Source: Halarcobacter sp. (lineage in GTDB: Bacteria > Campylobacterota > Campylobacteria > Campylobacterales > Arcobacteraceae). From it: a stretch of 64,000 bases of DNA. The notes under the pieces were generated by a model. That model was not told where the DNA came from. It made no database searches and saw only the letters and a program-made list of their open reading frames with translations. Positions within the stretch are counted from its first letter, which is position 1; every line of letters begins with the position of its first letter. The position numbers and the translations under genes are program-made. Shown here piece by piece: positions 45,072 to 55,327 of the stretch. Where the stretch lies: assembly GCA_030145305.1 (NCBI GenBank), contig JAQYVX010000001.1, forward strand, positions 1-64,000. The letters run 5' to 3'.

Positions 45072-46113
45072 TATCGAATTGTTCCTTGTAGCATTTATTG
45101 CAGTGCTGTTTTATCTAAATATTCCTTTAAGTTCAACAAAAGTATTATTTATACCTAAAGGTAGTACAAAGAGCATTATAACACATTTAGATAAAACAGG
45201 TTATGAACTTAATGAATTAGATAGATTTGTAGTTAATTTCATAGGATATCCCCAAAGTGGGTGGATTGACCTAAAAAGTCAGTATATGACAAAGGGTGAT
45301 TTTTTATACAAAATAACAAAATCAAAAGCAGCTTTAAAAAGTATAACACTAATTCCAGGTGAGACGTCATATATATTTTTAAAACAAATAGCAAAAAATC
45401 TTAACCTATCAGAAGAAAAATTAAATAAAATTTATAATGAACATGCATATAAAGCAGATGGTAATATCTTAGCAGAAACATATTCCTTGCCTTATGGTAT
45501 GAAAGAGGATCATTTACTTTTTTATCTTTTTTCAAATACAAACAAACAATATGAAGAGTTTTCACAAAAAATATTTGGATATTATGATAAGAAAAAATGG
45601 TACTACTATATAACTCTAGCTTCGATTATTCAAAAAGAAGCAGCTAATAAAGATGAAATGCCTTTAGTTTCAAGTGTTATTTACAATCGTCTTAAACGTG
45701 GAATGCCTTTACAAATGGATGGAACTTTAAATTATGGGAAATATTCTCATGTAAAAGTAACTGCAAAAAGAATTAAAGAAGATACTTCATCATATAATAC
45801 ATACAAAAATAAAGGACTTCCTGCAAATCCAATTTCAGCCGTTAGCTTAAATGCTATAAAAGCGGCAATTTTTCCTGTAAAAAGTAATTATTTATATTTT
45901 GTAAAAGATAATAGAACAGGTTTACATAAATTTTCTTCTTCATATAAAGCTCATATTAATAACATTAATGCAAATAAAGGTGTTAAGAAAAGTTATACAA
46001 AAGTAAAAGAAAAAGAAACAAAAATTGATATAGAAGCTAAGAAAATCATGAAAACTGATGTTTCCAAGCAAAAACCTAGCTCAATCAAAGATTTATGGAA
46101 TAATGTGAAGTAA
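44992..46113 (+). CDS. mltG: Endolytic murein transglycosylase MltG
   Basis: MltG/YceG family: an N-terminal membrane helix (IIELFLVAFIAVLFYLNIP), then FIPKGSTKSIITHL (LysM-like part), and the catalytic region with Glu in TLASIIQKEAANKDEMPLVSSVIYNRL, followed by LQMDGTLNYG and GLPANPISAVS. It cuts nascent glycan strands and so limits their length. Start choice is uncertain. The frame is open back to 44920; the ATG at 44992 gives a short cytoplasmic tail, while a TTG near 45055 would begin at the helix. Any of these overlaps the divergent AsmA-like gene. Confidence 0.9.
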   Translation: MPEINEKPRIVKRTSNSIIVSLIIFSIIELFLVAFIAVLFYLNIPLSSTKVLFIPKGSTKSIITHLDKTGYELNELDRFVVNFIGYPQSGWIDLKSQYMTKGDFLYKITKSKAALKSITLIPGETSYIFLKQIAKNLNLSEEKLNKIYNEHAYKADGNILAETYSLPYGMKEDHLLFYLFSNTNKQYEEFSQKIFGYYDKKKWYYYITLASIIQKEAANKDEMPLVSSVIYNRLKRGMPLQMDGTLNYGKYSHVKVTAKRIKEDTSSYNTYKNKGLPANPISAVSLNAIKAAIFPVKSNYLYFVKDNRTGLHKFSSSYKAHINNINANKGVKKSYTKVKEKETKIDIEAKKIMKTDVSKQKPSSIKDLWNNVK

Positions 46114-46212
46114 TATTTTGTGAAGTATTGAAACAGAAGATTTTTGTAACTAGTCAATACTTTAAATTTAAATAAGCATAAAATCAAATCCTGCTATCAT
46201 GTCCTTACTTAA

Positions 46213-48432
<2,220 letters not shown>

Positions 48433-48460
48433 TCAAAATATAAATTTATTTTGATACAAC

Positions 48461-48492
48461 AAAAAAGGCAAAATTTCGGTTTTGCCTTTTTT
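48461..48492 (+). terminator. Rho-independent terminator after icd
   Basis: GGCAAAA pairs with TTTTGCC (48467-48473/48480-48486) around TTTCGG, extended by an A run on the left and eight Ts on the right. It separates icd from mdh. Confidence 0.92.
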
Positions 48493-48519
48493 TTAATAAA
48501 AATTATAAAGAGGTTTATA

Positions 48520-49464
48520 TTGAATACTAAAAAAGTAGGAATTATAGGTGTAGGAAATGTAGGTTCAACTCTTGCATATACTTTAGCACACAAAGGAATT
48601 TGTTCTAAAATTGTCTTAAGAGACATTAGAGAAAATATTGTTCAAGCTATGGCTTTAGATATTTCACAATCAGCTAATGCAGCAAAATCACATACTATAG
48701 TAACTGCTGCAAAAACTGGTGCTGATTTAAAAAATTGTGATGTAATTGTAATAACAGCAGGAATTCCTAGAAGTCCTGGCATGAGTAGAGATGATTTACT
48801 TTTAACAAATGCAAAAATTATGAAAAGTGTTTTAGAAGATGTAAAACTTTATGCTCCAAAATCAAAACTAATAATAGTTGCTAATCCTCTTGATGCAATG
48901 GTTTATACAGCATTAAAAGTAACAAATTTCCCAAGAGAACAAATAATTGGAATGGCAGGAATTTTAGATAGTGCAAGAATGTCACACTTTATTTTAGAAA
49001 AAGTTGGTTATGGTGCAGGACAAATAGAATCTTCTGTTATGGGTGGTCATGGAGATAATATGGTTCCACTTCCAAATTATTCAACAGTTGCAGGTGTTGC
49101 AATAACTGAACTTCTAAGTGAAGATGATATAAACGATATTATAACAAAAACAAAAAATGGTGGACTTCAAATAGTTAAATTATTAGAAACGGGTTCTGCA
49201 TATTATGCCCCTGCTCATGCAACATCTTTAATGGTAGAAGCAATCTTACATAATAAAAGAAGAATATATCCTTGTGCTGTAAAACTTGATGGAGAGTATG
49301 GTTATAAAGATATTATTGGCGGTGTTCCTGTTATGATTGGAAGTAATGGTATTGAAAAAATTATGGAATTAAATCTTGATGAAAAACAAAAAGAACTTTT
49401 TGCAAATTCAATTGCTTCAGTAAAAGAACTAATAGATACTTTAGATAATAAATTCTTCAAATAA
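48520..49464 (+). CDS. mdh: Malate dehydrogenase
   Basis: The Rossmann motif GIIGVGNVGSTLAYTL is at the start, the catalytic region is in GMAGILDSARMSHFI (substrate Arg) and VMGGHGDNMVPL (catalytic His), and ITAGIPRSPGMSRDDLL is the mobile loop with Arg. This is the LDH-like MDH type (~314 residues). It oxidises malate to oxaloacetate with NAD. I set the start at the TTG at 48520 behind AAAGAGG; the longer open frame back to 48451 runs through the icd terminator and is not credible. Confidence 0.93.
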   Translation: MNTKKVGIIGVGNVGSTLAYTLAHKGICSKIVLRDIRENIVQAMALDISQSANAAKSHTIVTAAKTGADLKNCDVIVITAGIPRSPGMSRDDLLLTNAKIMKSVLEDVKLYAPKSKLIIVANPLDAMVYTALKVTNFPREQIIGMAGILDSARMSHFILEKVGYGAGQIESSVMGGHGDNMVPLPNYSTVAGVAITELLSEDDINDIITKTKNGGLQIVKLLETGSAYYAPAHATSLMVEAILHNKRRIYPCAVKLDGEYGYKDIIGGVPVMIGSNGIEKIMELNLDEKQKELFANSIASVKELIDTLDNKFFK

Positions 49465-49492
49465 TAGTTAGATAAAACTAACTATTATTTTC
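49461..49492 (+). terminator. Rho-independent terminator after mdh
   Basis: Eleven-bp perfect arms (49461-49471/49478-49488) with an ATAAAA loop are followed by a T run. The left arm contains the mdh stop codon. Confidence 0.85.
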
Positions 49493-49548
49493 AACATACT
49501 ATACACATACATTAGCTATAATTTAAACAAATAACAAAAAGGCTTAAA

Positions 49549-49839
49549 ATGACAAAAACATTAGAAGTTTATAACGTAAAATGTGGTGGTTGTGCAAATA
49601 CACTAATAACTGCTTTAGAAGAAGAATTTGGTGAAGTTACAGTAGATTTAGAAGTAAATCCAAGAAAAATCACTCTTGATATAGAAGATTCTAAAATGGA
49701 AGAGCTAAAAGTAAAACTGAGAGGTCTTGGTTATCCTTTGACTACAGATGAATTAAGTGGTCTTGAAAAAGCTGCTACAACTGCAAAAAGTTTTGTTTCT
49801 TGTGCTGTTGGTAAATTTAATGTGGCTACGAGTAAATAA
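49549..49839 (+). CDS. Heavy-metal-associated (HMA) domain protein
   Basis: The protein has 96 residues. The N-terminal ~65 form an HMA fold: LEVYNVKCGGCANTLITALEEEFGEVTVDLEVNPRKITLDIE, with a CGGC in place of the CxxC metal site of CopZ-like chaperones. A C-terminal tail adds one Cys (FVSCAVGKF). It may bind copper or another soft metal in the cytoplasm. No P-type ATPase is adjacent. It is followed three bases later by a small exported protein. Confidence 0.85.
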   Translation: MTKTLEVYNVKCGGCANTLITALEEEFGEVTVDLEVNPRKITLDIEDSKMEELKVKLRGLGYPLTTDELSGLEKAATTAKSFVSCAVGKFNVATSK

Positions 49840-49842
49840 ATT

Positions 49843-50046
49843 ATGAAATATTTACTTCTAGTATTATTAGTAATTTCTCCATATCAAGTTTTTGCAAAAA
49901 ATAACAATTCGACACTTGTCAAAAAAAGTAAATCTGGTATTTGCCACGATACTTCAAGTAGATGGTATAAGAAAACCAAAAATTATACTCCTTTTAGGAC
50001 TATAAAAGAATGTCTTAAAAGTGGAGGACGATTACCTAAAAAGTAA
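49843..50046 (+). CDS. Small exported protein with a two-Cys C-terminal motif
   Basis: The 67-residue precursor has a signal peptide (YLLLVLLVISPYQVFA). The mature part SKSGICHDTSSRWYKKTKNY followed by FRTIKECLKSGGRLPK is a compact motif that I associate with the ends of some secreted nuclease-like proteins. The two cysteines probably form a disulfide. It starts three bases after the HMA gene and may be co-transcribed with it. The function is unknown. Confidence 0.65.
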   Translation: MKYLLLVLLVISPYQVFAKNNNSTLVKKSKSGICHDTSSRWYKKTKNYTPFRTIKECLKSGGRLPKK

Positions 50047-50501
50047 TATATTCTTTTTTAACCGTAAAAAAGAACCAAAAAAACTCCCAGACGAGTTATT
50101 GAAGGCAGAGCTTCCCTACAGTTTATAATTTCTTTTCTGCCTTGCGAAACTCCTTTTAAAAGGTACATTTAGTACCTTTTTTCAGTCAAACATTCTCAGG
50201 CTATTTCGAAAATAAATCAAAAACTTCCGGCTTCAATAAAGTCTGGACTTATGATAATTTAAACTATAATACTTAGATTAAATATAAAATATTCAGAAAA
50301 GGCAACATCTGTGAGCATTTTCTAAATAGCGTTAATAAAAATCTAAATAAATTCGTAAAGAAATTTTGACTGTCTGAGACGGAGGCACGTAGTCGAGTTT
50401 CAAAATTTTAGAATTTCTATATATTTTTTAGCTATTTAGAATCCCTGCGAACGCTTTTCTTTTGTTTCTTTTCTTTATAAAAAGAAAAGAATGAAGAATA
50501 A
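50047..50501. repeat. Gene-free block with nested inverted repeats, probable dispersed repeat element
   Basis: No credible ORF is present in 455 bases. Inverted repeats seen are: AAGGCAGA/TCTGCCTT (50102-50109 with about 50137-50144); AAAAGGTAC/GTACCTTTT (50158-50166/50172-50180, then Ts, terminator-like); TCTAAATAGC/GCTATTTAGA (50321-50330/50431-50440), enclosing AAATTTTG/CAAAATTT (50361-50368/50401-50408); and TTCTTTTCTTT/AAAGAAAAGAA (50466-50476/50481-50491). The enclosed part contains GACTGTCTGAGACGGAGG, more GC-rich than its surroundings. This looks like a REP- or MITE-like intergenic element. Confidence 0.6.
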
Positions 50502-51566
50502 CTAAGCTTTCAATAAAGGCAATTTATTAAGCAAGCCCTCACAATACTCCCACTGATCAAGTGATTCTTTCCACTCTGAAGGAATAGCCTCAACCCCAAA
50601 ATAAGCCCCTAAAACCATACCAATCATAATCCCCCTAGAAGCATTATCACCACCAACCATGGTATTTGCTTGTAAAGCTTTTTTCAAGCCATCTTTTTTA
50701 TCTGCATATTTTAATATAAAATAAACACTTCCAGGTAAGGTACCTTCAGTTGGACTAGCTTTTCCTACTTTTATTGGTTCACTTCTTCCTACATCCCAAA
50801 GTTTTGCCATAGACGTAAGTGCCAAGTCATCACTAAACTGCTCTTTTGATAAATCAGATTCAGGATTTGATTCTTCTTCATATTTTGAAATAGCTTGTCT
50901 TACTTTATCTTCAAAGAACCCACCCATCAAAATAGCTACTTCTTCTATAGCTTCTCTTGGCTTTGCTCCATTTATTACTCTATTTGTAACTCTTGCAAAG
51001 AATTCTGCACCACCAAGGGCATGAGTTTCTCTATGTGTAAACATTGTTTTTTTTGCAACATCAACTAAGACTTCTTCATCTTCATAATAAGCATGAGCTG
51101 CTACATGTCTTATTGCTGTTGCATTTGAATATCCACCAAGATTTTCAACAGGCATAGAACTTTTAACTTGGGCATATGTTTCTCTTGTCATTGTACATAT
51201 CCATGAGCCCCAATTATTCTCTAATCTATTCATCCAATGGGGAATTAGCTTTTGTACCTCAAAAGCTCTTGTAGGCTCTGCAATACTTGCTAAATGCTCT
51301 AAGACTAAGATATTATAGTCTCCATAGTCAGTTGTACCACCTGCTTTTTTACCTGGATGATAATTTTGTTCACCCCAACCTATTCCATGAGTCATTCCAC
51401 CCATCATTTCTCCAGGGCTCATAAACTTCTCTATTGGTTTTTCTCCATAAGCTTTATATATTTTTTTAGCATCATATTCATAATGACTTCCTAAACATAA
51501 AGCATCTGCTACGATTGCCGAAAAAAATGCACCTTTTATAGAATCTTGTTTTGATATATTATTCAT
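50502..51566 (-). CDS. Divergent ADP-ribosylglycohydrolase-family protein
   Basis: The 354-residue all-helical protein resembles the DraG/ARH fold: KGAFFSAIVADALCLGSHYEYD at the start, GTTDYGDYN near residue 78, and VGGDNASRGIMIGMVLGAYFG near residue 305. These match in position the GDAxGxxxE, TDDT and GGDTDT blocks, but several metal-binding Asp/Thr are changed. Canonical members remove ADP-ribose from proteins, DNA or small molecules using two Mg ions. This one may have altered specificity or metal use. It is transcribed alone toward the repeat block. Confidence 0.75.
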   Translation of the reverse strand: MNNISKQDSIKGAFFSAIVADALCLGSHYEYDAKKIYKAYGEKPIEKFMSPGEMMGGMTHGIGWGEQNYHPGKKAGGTTDYGDYNILVLEHLASIAEPTRAFEVQKLIPHWMNRLENNWGSWICTMTRETYAQVKSSMPVENLGGYSNATAIRHVAAHAYYEDEEVLVDVAKKTMFTHRETHALGGAEFFARVTNRVINGAKPREAIEEVAILMGGFFEDKVRQAISKYEEESNPESDLSKEQFSDDLALTSMAKLWDVGRSEPIKVGKASPTEGTLPGSVYFILKYADKKDGLKKALQANTMVGGDNASRGIMIGMVLGAYFGVEAIPSEWKESLDQWEYCEGLLNKLPLLKA

Positions 51567-51696
51567 AATTTATTACCTAATTTTTTTTGATTTTATTATA
51601 ACTAGAGAAGTTTGATATATCATATTGATTTTAATTATAATAAATTGTTTAGATTCTTTTTATATTTCATGAGGCTAGATTAAGTTTTATAGGCAT

Positions 51697-51729
51697 AAAA
51701 AAAGGGTCATATAAAAATATGACCCTTTT
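51697..51729. terminator. Rho-independent terminator after sodB
   Basis: AAAAGGGTCATAT pairs with ATATGACCCTTTT around a short A-rich loop. On the minus strand the left-hand A run reads as a T tail, directly after the sodB stop. It could work in both directions. Confidence 0.88.
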
Positions 51730-51744
51730 AATAAATTCATTTTA

Positions 51745-52320
51745 TTATTTAAGATTTGAAGCTACAAAATCCCAATTAACTAATTTCCAAAAGTTCTCTA
51801 AATATGCAGGTCTTGCATTTCTAGTATCAATATAGTATGCATGTTCCCAAACATCACAGGTTAAAATAGGTTCTAAGTCTTGAGTAATAGGAGTTCCGGC
51901 ATTTGATGTAGAAACTATTGATAGTTTTCCACTTGCATCTTTAACTAACCAAGTCCATCCTGAACCAAAGTTGTTAATTGCAGCATTAGAGAAATCTTCT
52001 TTGAATTTTTCAACTGAACCAAATGTTTCAGTTAAAGCACTTTGTACATCTGCTGGAATATCAGAACCATTTGGAGTTAAACCGTTCCAAAAAAAGTCAT
52101 GATTATAAACTTGTGCAGCATTATTAAAAACTCCACCTTCTGAAGATTTAATAATCTCTACTAAAGATTTATTTTCAAAATCAGTACCTTCGATTAAACC
52201 ATTTAATTTTGTTACATATGTTTGGTGATGTTTTCCATAATGGAATTCTAAAGTCTCTTTTGACATTTGTGGTTCTAATGCATCTAGTGCAAATGGTAAT
52301 TTCATTAATTCGTGTTTCAT
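51745..52320 (-). CDS. sodB: Iron superoxide dismutase
   Basis: This full-length 191-residue Fe/Mn SOD contains [23 protein letters not shown] (first metal His), [19 protein letters not shown] and the [10 protein letters not shown] motif with the Asp and His ligands. [14 protein letters not shown] and the Gln-containing FNNAAQ segment favour the iron type. It turns superoxide into peroxide and oxygen in the cytoplasm. It is preceded 17 bases upstream by the ankyrin gene, so the pair forms one transcript ending in a strong terminator. Confidence 0.96.
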   Translation of the reverse strand: MKHELMKLPFALDALEPQMSKETLEFHYGKHHQTYVTKLNGLIEGTDFENKSLVEIIKSSEGGVFNNAAQVYNHDFFWNGLTPNGSDIPADVQSALTETFGSVEKFKEDFSNAAINNFGSGWTWLVKDASGKLSIVSTSNAGTPITQDLEPILTCDVWEHAYYIDTRNARPAYLENFWKLVNWDFVASNLK

Positions 52321-52337
52321 TTTTTTCCTTTTATATT

Positions 52338-52913
52338 TTAAAATAATTTTTTTATATCATACTCTTTTGCTAAAGAGTATGCGCTATTGCCAAAGACATC
52401 AATTTGATGTTTACTAGCACCTTTTTTCATTAAATAATCAACTAAATCCAAATGCTTATATAAAGTAGCATAGAATAAAGCATTAGCATCTAAATGGTCA
52501 CATAAGTTTACATCAATTCCGTTTAAAAGTAGAATATCAATAAAATCTATTTTATTTTTATATACACAATAATGTAAAACGTGTAAATTATCTTTTAAAT
52601 GTACATTTAAATTTATACTTTTTGAAAGTAAAACTTTAAAAGCTTCTATATTATTTGAATAAACTGCCCAATAAAGGGCATTTCTTCCATCTTTATCACG
52701 CAAGTTTATATCTGCACCAAGCTTAATTATTTTATTAAAGCTATGATCATTTTTAGCAACAATTGCTTCAAATAATGCAGACCAACCAAAAGTATTTTGA
52801 TAATTTATATCTGCGCCATTTAATATTAATTGATTAAATATTTCTTCATCATTAACATTCGTTAACAATAAATCTGATAACTCAGTTGTATGAATTAATT
52901 GATTATTACTCAT
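52338..52913 (-). CDS. Ankyrin-repeat protein linked to sodB
   Basis: The 191-residue cytoplasmic protein has about five ankyrin repeats: [80 protein letters not shown] and [19 protein letters not shown]. There is no signal or membrane segment. In Campylobacter a similar ankyrin protein is encoded beside catalase and helps heme delivery; here the partner is superoxide dismutase. A role in SOD maturation or iron handling is an inference from the 17-base spacing to sodB. Confidence 0.85.
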   Translation of the reverse strand: MSNNQLIHTTELSDLLLTNVNDEEIFNQLILNGADINYQNTFGWSALFEAIVAKNDHSFNKIIKLGADINLRDKDGRNALYWAVYSNNIEAFKVLLSKSINLNVHLKDNLHVLHYCVYKNKIDFIDILLLNGIDVNLCDHLDANALFYATLYKHLDLVDYLMKKGASKHQIDVFGNSAYSLAKEYDIKKLF

Positions 52914-53038
52914 ACTTTAAATCCTTTATAATAATTAATCTATTTGATAACTATTACTAAAATTATTGTATTACTTTTACTTTAAAGGAATTTGAATAAT
53001 ATTTGTTAAAATAAGTTTTTTAAGTAAAGAGAAACTCT

Positions 53039-53626
53039 TTACTTAAGTAGATTGAATAATGGCTCTAATACTGCTTTTTTTTCAGCTTCAGTCATGGAAC
53101 CATCTAAAGCATTCTCTTTTACACTGCCTTCATAAATTTTTGTCACAGTACCCTCTTTTGTTAAGATATAGGCAAAATACTTAACTTTTGTTTTATTTGT
53201 AAGATTTAAAGCATTAACCATATCACCATCAAAATCATAAATCATAGGAATATTAGTTCCTTCATTTAAATCCTCAAGCTTTCCTGGAATAAACATCTTT
53301 TTTACAAACCAAGGCGCACTTGAAATATTTGCAACCATAATATATGGAATATCTAATTTAAAATAGTTAGTTAACTCTTTAACTACAACTAGAGAATCAT
53401 GATTACCAACAACTATTAAAGTTTTTTGATTTTCTTTAAATAAAGACTCCCTTGTAACTTCATTGTTTTTCCCTACAAGTTCATATACTTTTGGTAAAGC
53501 TTCATATTTTACTACATTTACTACATTATCTTTTGAAACAATCTGTTTTGGTTTTTCCGCAGTTAGATAAACTAAAAGTGCAAAACCTACTAATCCTAAA
53601 AATACTACTTTAAATAAATTTCCCAT
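53039..53626 (-). CDS. Membrane-anchored protein, possibly thioredoxin-fold, without CxxC
   Basis: The protein has 195 residues: an N-terminal anchor helix (VVFLGLVGFALLVYLTA) and a periplasmic domain with alternating strands and helices (NQKTLIVVGNHDSLVVVKELTNYF, PYIMVANISSAPWFVKK, NIPMIYDFDGDMVNAL, VKYFAYILTKEGTVTKIYEG). The order resembles a thioredoxin-like fold, but no cysteine pair is present, so it is not a redox enzyme. A binding or chaperone role is possible. It is transcribed alone. Confidence 0.65.
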   Translation of the reverse strand: MGNLFKVVFLGLVGFALLVYLTAEKPKQIVSKDNVVNVVKYEALPKVYELVGKNNEVTRESLFKENQKTLIVVGNHDSLVVVKELTNYFKLDIPYIMVANISSAPWFVKKMFIPGKLEDLNEGTNIPMIYDFDGDMVNALNLTNKTKVKYFAYILTKEGTVTKIYEGSVKENALDGSMTEAEKKAVLEPLFNLLK

Positions 53627-53681
53627 TTTTTTCCTCTAAAAGCTAATATAAAGATTTTATCCTTAAAAGATAAATCTTTGA

Positions 53682-54857
53682 TTAATTATGTTTTTTAACC
53701 CAACGTTCAAATAAGCGCTGCGTTGTAACATCTTTATTTAATTCCTCATCTTTTATTATATGATCAACTAGATTTTTTGCTAAATATGGGGAAAGTACAT
53801 AACCACGTCCTCCAACACCATTTAGAACAAACAAATTGTCTATACTTGATAACATTTCATCTTTTATAAAAGAACCATTTTTTAAATGAGGAAATTCTTT
53901 AATTGTTTTTTCTGAATCAATTAATTTTCCTAACATTGGAAAATAATCAACACTTGAAGCTCTCGCCCCTACTTTTACATCACAAACTTCAACATCATCT
54001 AATTTTTGTATCTCATTTGCAAGTTTTAAAAGTTTTTGAGTATCACTACTTAAAGTATCAAGACTATAACTATGAGAAGATGTTTTATTAATATTTGCTC
54101 CTTGAATACAAAGATTACAAATATCTACATCACAAGTTAAACGATGATGTGTGGCTCCAATTGATACTCTATTTTTATTTTTTTCTTTTATAAATTTTGA
54201 AGAAGATAATGAACACTCTTTATGATAGTTTTTCTTAATAACATTAGAAGTATAAACATCAATTTTTTGACCCCAAACTGCTCTAATCTTAAAATAATCT
54301 TCTTCAATTAATTCTACATCAGCGCCTGTTGTTAAAATTAAATTTTTTGCCTGATAATCACTATTTACAAGCCATTTATCATCTTCTTTTTTAATATTAT
54401 TAACTTCATAATCAAAAGCTTTTTCTACATTTTTTGCCAAAAAATTACAAATTCCATAAGCATTAACCTGTGAACCAATTTCAAAAAAATAGCCCTCTCC
54501 TTCTTCTTCATATGGAAAATCCATAAAAGGTTTATAGCTTTCAAACTTTTTTCTATCTTCTTCATTTTTAGGAATTCTAACTACTCCACAATTATTTATC
54601 TCTTCTGGAATATTTTCTTTATAAAAAGAAGTTGAAAACTTTAAAGACTTGCTTACTAATTCTTTAAACTTATTTTCTTTTCCTAAAAGTGGAGATAAAA
54701 ATGCTCCAGCTGCCCCACTTGCAGCTTGTGCCACATCACAATTTCTATCTATAAGCAAAACTGATTTTGAGTGTTTTGATAGAAAATAAGCTGTACTACA
54801 TCCTGCAATTCCAGCTCCAATAATAATATAATCATATGTTTTAAACATTTTTTTCAA
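53682..54857 (-). CDS. FAD-dependent oxidoreductase, MnmC C-domain-like
   Basis: The 391-residue protein has an N-terminal FAD motif (DYIIIGAGIAGCSTAYFL) and the ASGAAGAFLSPLLGK segment, which resembles the ASGxxxGxxxPLL block of the MnmC oxidoreductase domain. VKVGARASSVDYFPMLGKL and NGVGGRGYVLSPYLAKNL are the matching C-terminal blocks. In E. coli this domain removes the carboxymethyl group from cmnm5s2U34 of tRNA, and its methyltransferase domain finishes the modification. Here only the FAD half is present. It overlaps the rhodanese gene by 17 bases. Confidence 0.8.
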   Translation of the reverse strand: MKKMFKTYDYIIIGAGIAGCSTAYFLSKHSKSVLLIDRNCDVAQAASGAAGAFLSPLLGKENKFKELVSKSLKFSTSFYKENIPEEINNCGVVRIPKNEEDRKKFESYKPFMDFPYEEEGEGYFFEIGSQVNAYGICNFLAKNVEKAFDYEVNNIKKEDDKWLVNSDYQAKNLILTTGADVELIEEDYFKIRAVWGQKIDVYTSNVIKKNYHKECSLSSSKFIKEKNKNRVSIGATHHRLTCDVDICNLCIQGANINKTSSHSYSLDTLSSDTQKLLKLANEIQKLDDVEVCDVKVGARASSVDYFPMLGKLIDSEKTIKEFPHLKNGSFIKDEMLSSIDNLFVLNGVGGRGYVLSPYLAKNLVDHIIKDEELNKDVTTQRLFERWVKKHN

Positions 54858-55167
54858 TCTCTTCTAATAATTTATAGTTAGGTCGCCAATAACCTCTTCC
54901 ACCTCTTAAACTAACACATTTATGATTAGAAAATTTCTTTTTATAATAATTTAGTCTCTCTTTAGTTGTTTTGCCCGTATCACAATAAAATACAAATACT
55001 GTATTTTCTGGCATTAAAGCCATTTCATAAGGATTATAAAGCATTGTTTCAATATTCTCAATTGGCTTTACTATAGTATCAATTAAAACAACTTTTATAT
55101 TCTGTTTCTCTAACTCTTTAGTATATTTATAAAGTTCTTGTTGTGTCCATTCATTTTTTTCAAACAT
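54841..55167 (-). CDS. Rhodanese-like protein
   Basis: The product has about 108 residues. The VFVFYCDTGKTTKERLNYYKKKF segment is the rhodanese active-site loop with the reactive Cys, followed by VSLRGGRGYW in the expected position of the final strand and turn. It may carry persulfide sulfur. Its overlap with the MnmC-like gene makes a link to tRNA U34 2-thiolation plausible (inference). I chose the ATG at 55167 over a TTG five codons earlier. Confidence 0.72.
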   Translation of the reverse strand: MFEKNEWTQQELYKYTKELEKQNIKVVLIDTIVKPIENIETMLYNPYEMALMPENTVFVFYCDTGKTTKERLNYYKKKFSNHKCVSLRGGRGYWRPNYKLLEEIEKNV

Positions 55168-55258
55168 AAGTGAAATTAGCACAAAAAGGTTTAAGAACTC
55201 TTAAATTAGCTTCTTAATTTAGCACTTATGACTCAAGTATATCATTTAAACATCTCAA

Positions 55259-55279
55259 CTTGATTGACATTGACTCAAG
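55259..55279. promoter_or_regulatory. HAIR-type HspR operator upstream of cbpA-hspR
   Basis: CTTGATT-N7-ACTCAAG matches the HspR operator consensus CTTGAGT-N7-ACTCAAG at all but one arm position. An extra half site ACTCAAG lies at 55231-55237. The operator overlaps the promoter, so HspR should repress its own operon. Confidence 0.85.
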
Positions 55280-55292
55280 TTTATGTTAAAAT
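55264..55292 (+). promoter_or_regulatory. Sigma70-type promoter of cbpA-hspR
   Basis: TTGACA (55264-55269) and TAAAAT (55287-55292) are separated by 17 bases. The HAIR operator covers the -35 box and part of the spacer. Confidence 0.7.
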
Positions 55293-55327
55293 AAATTTAA
55301 ATTATAATAAATTATTAGGAAGAAAAA

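Noticed and set aside
48451-48519. Longer N-terminus for malate dehydrogenase
   Set aside because: The extension would be translated through the icd terminator, and the family starts directly before the Rossmann motif; the TTG at 48520 has a good ribosome site.
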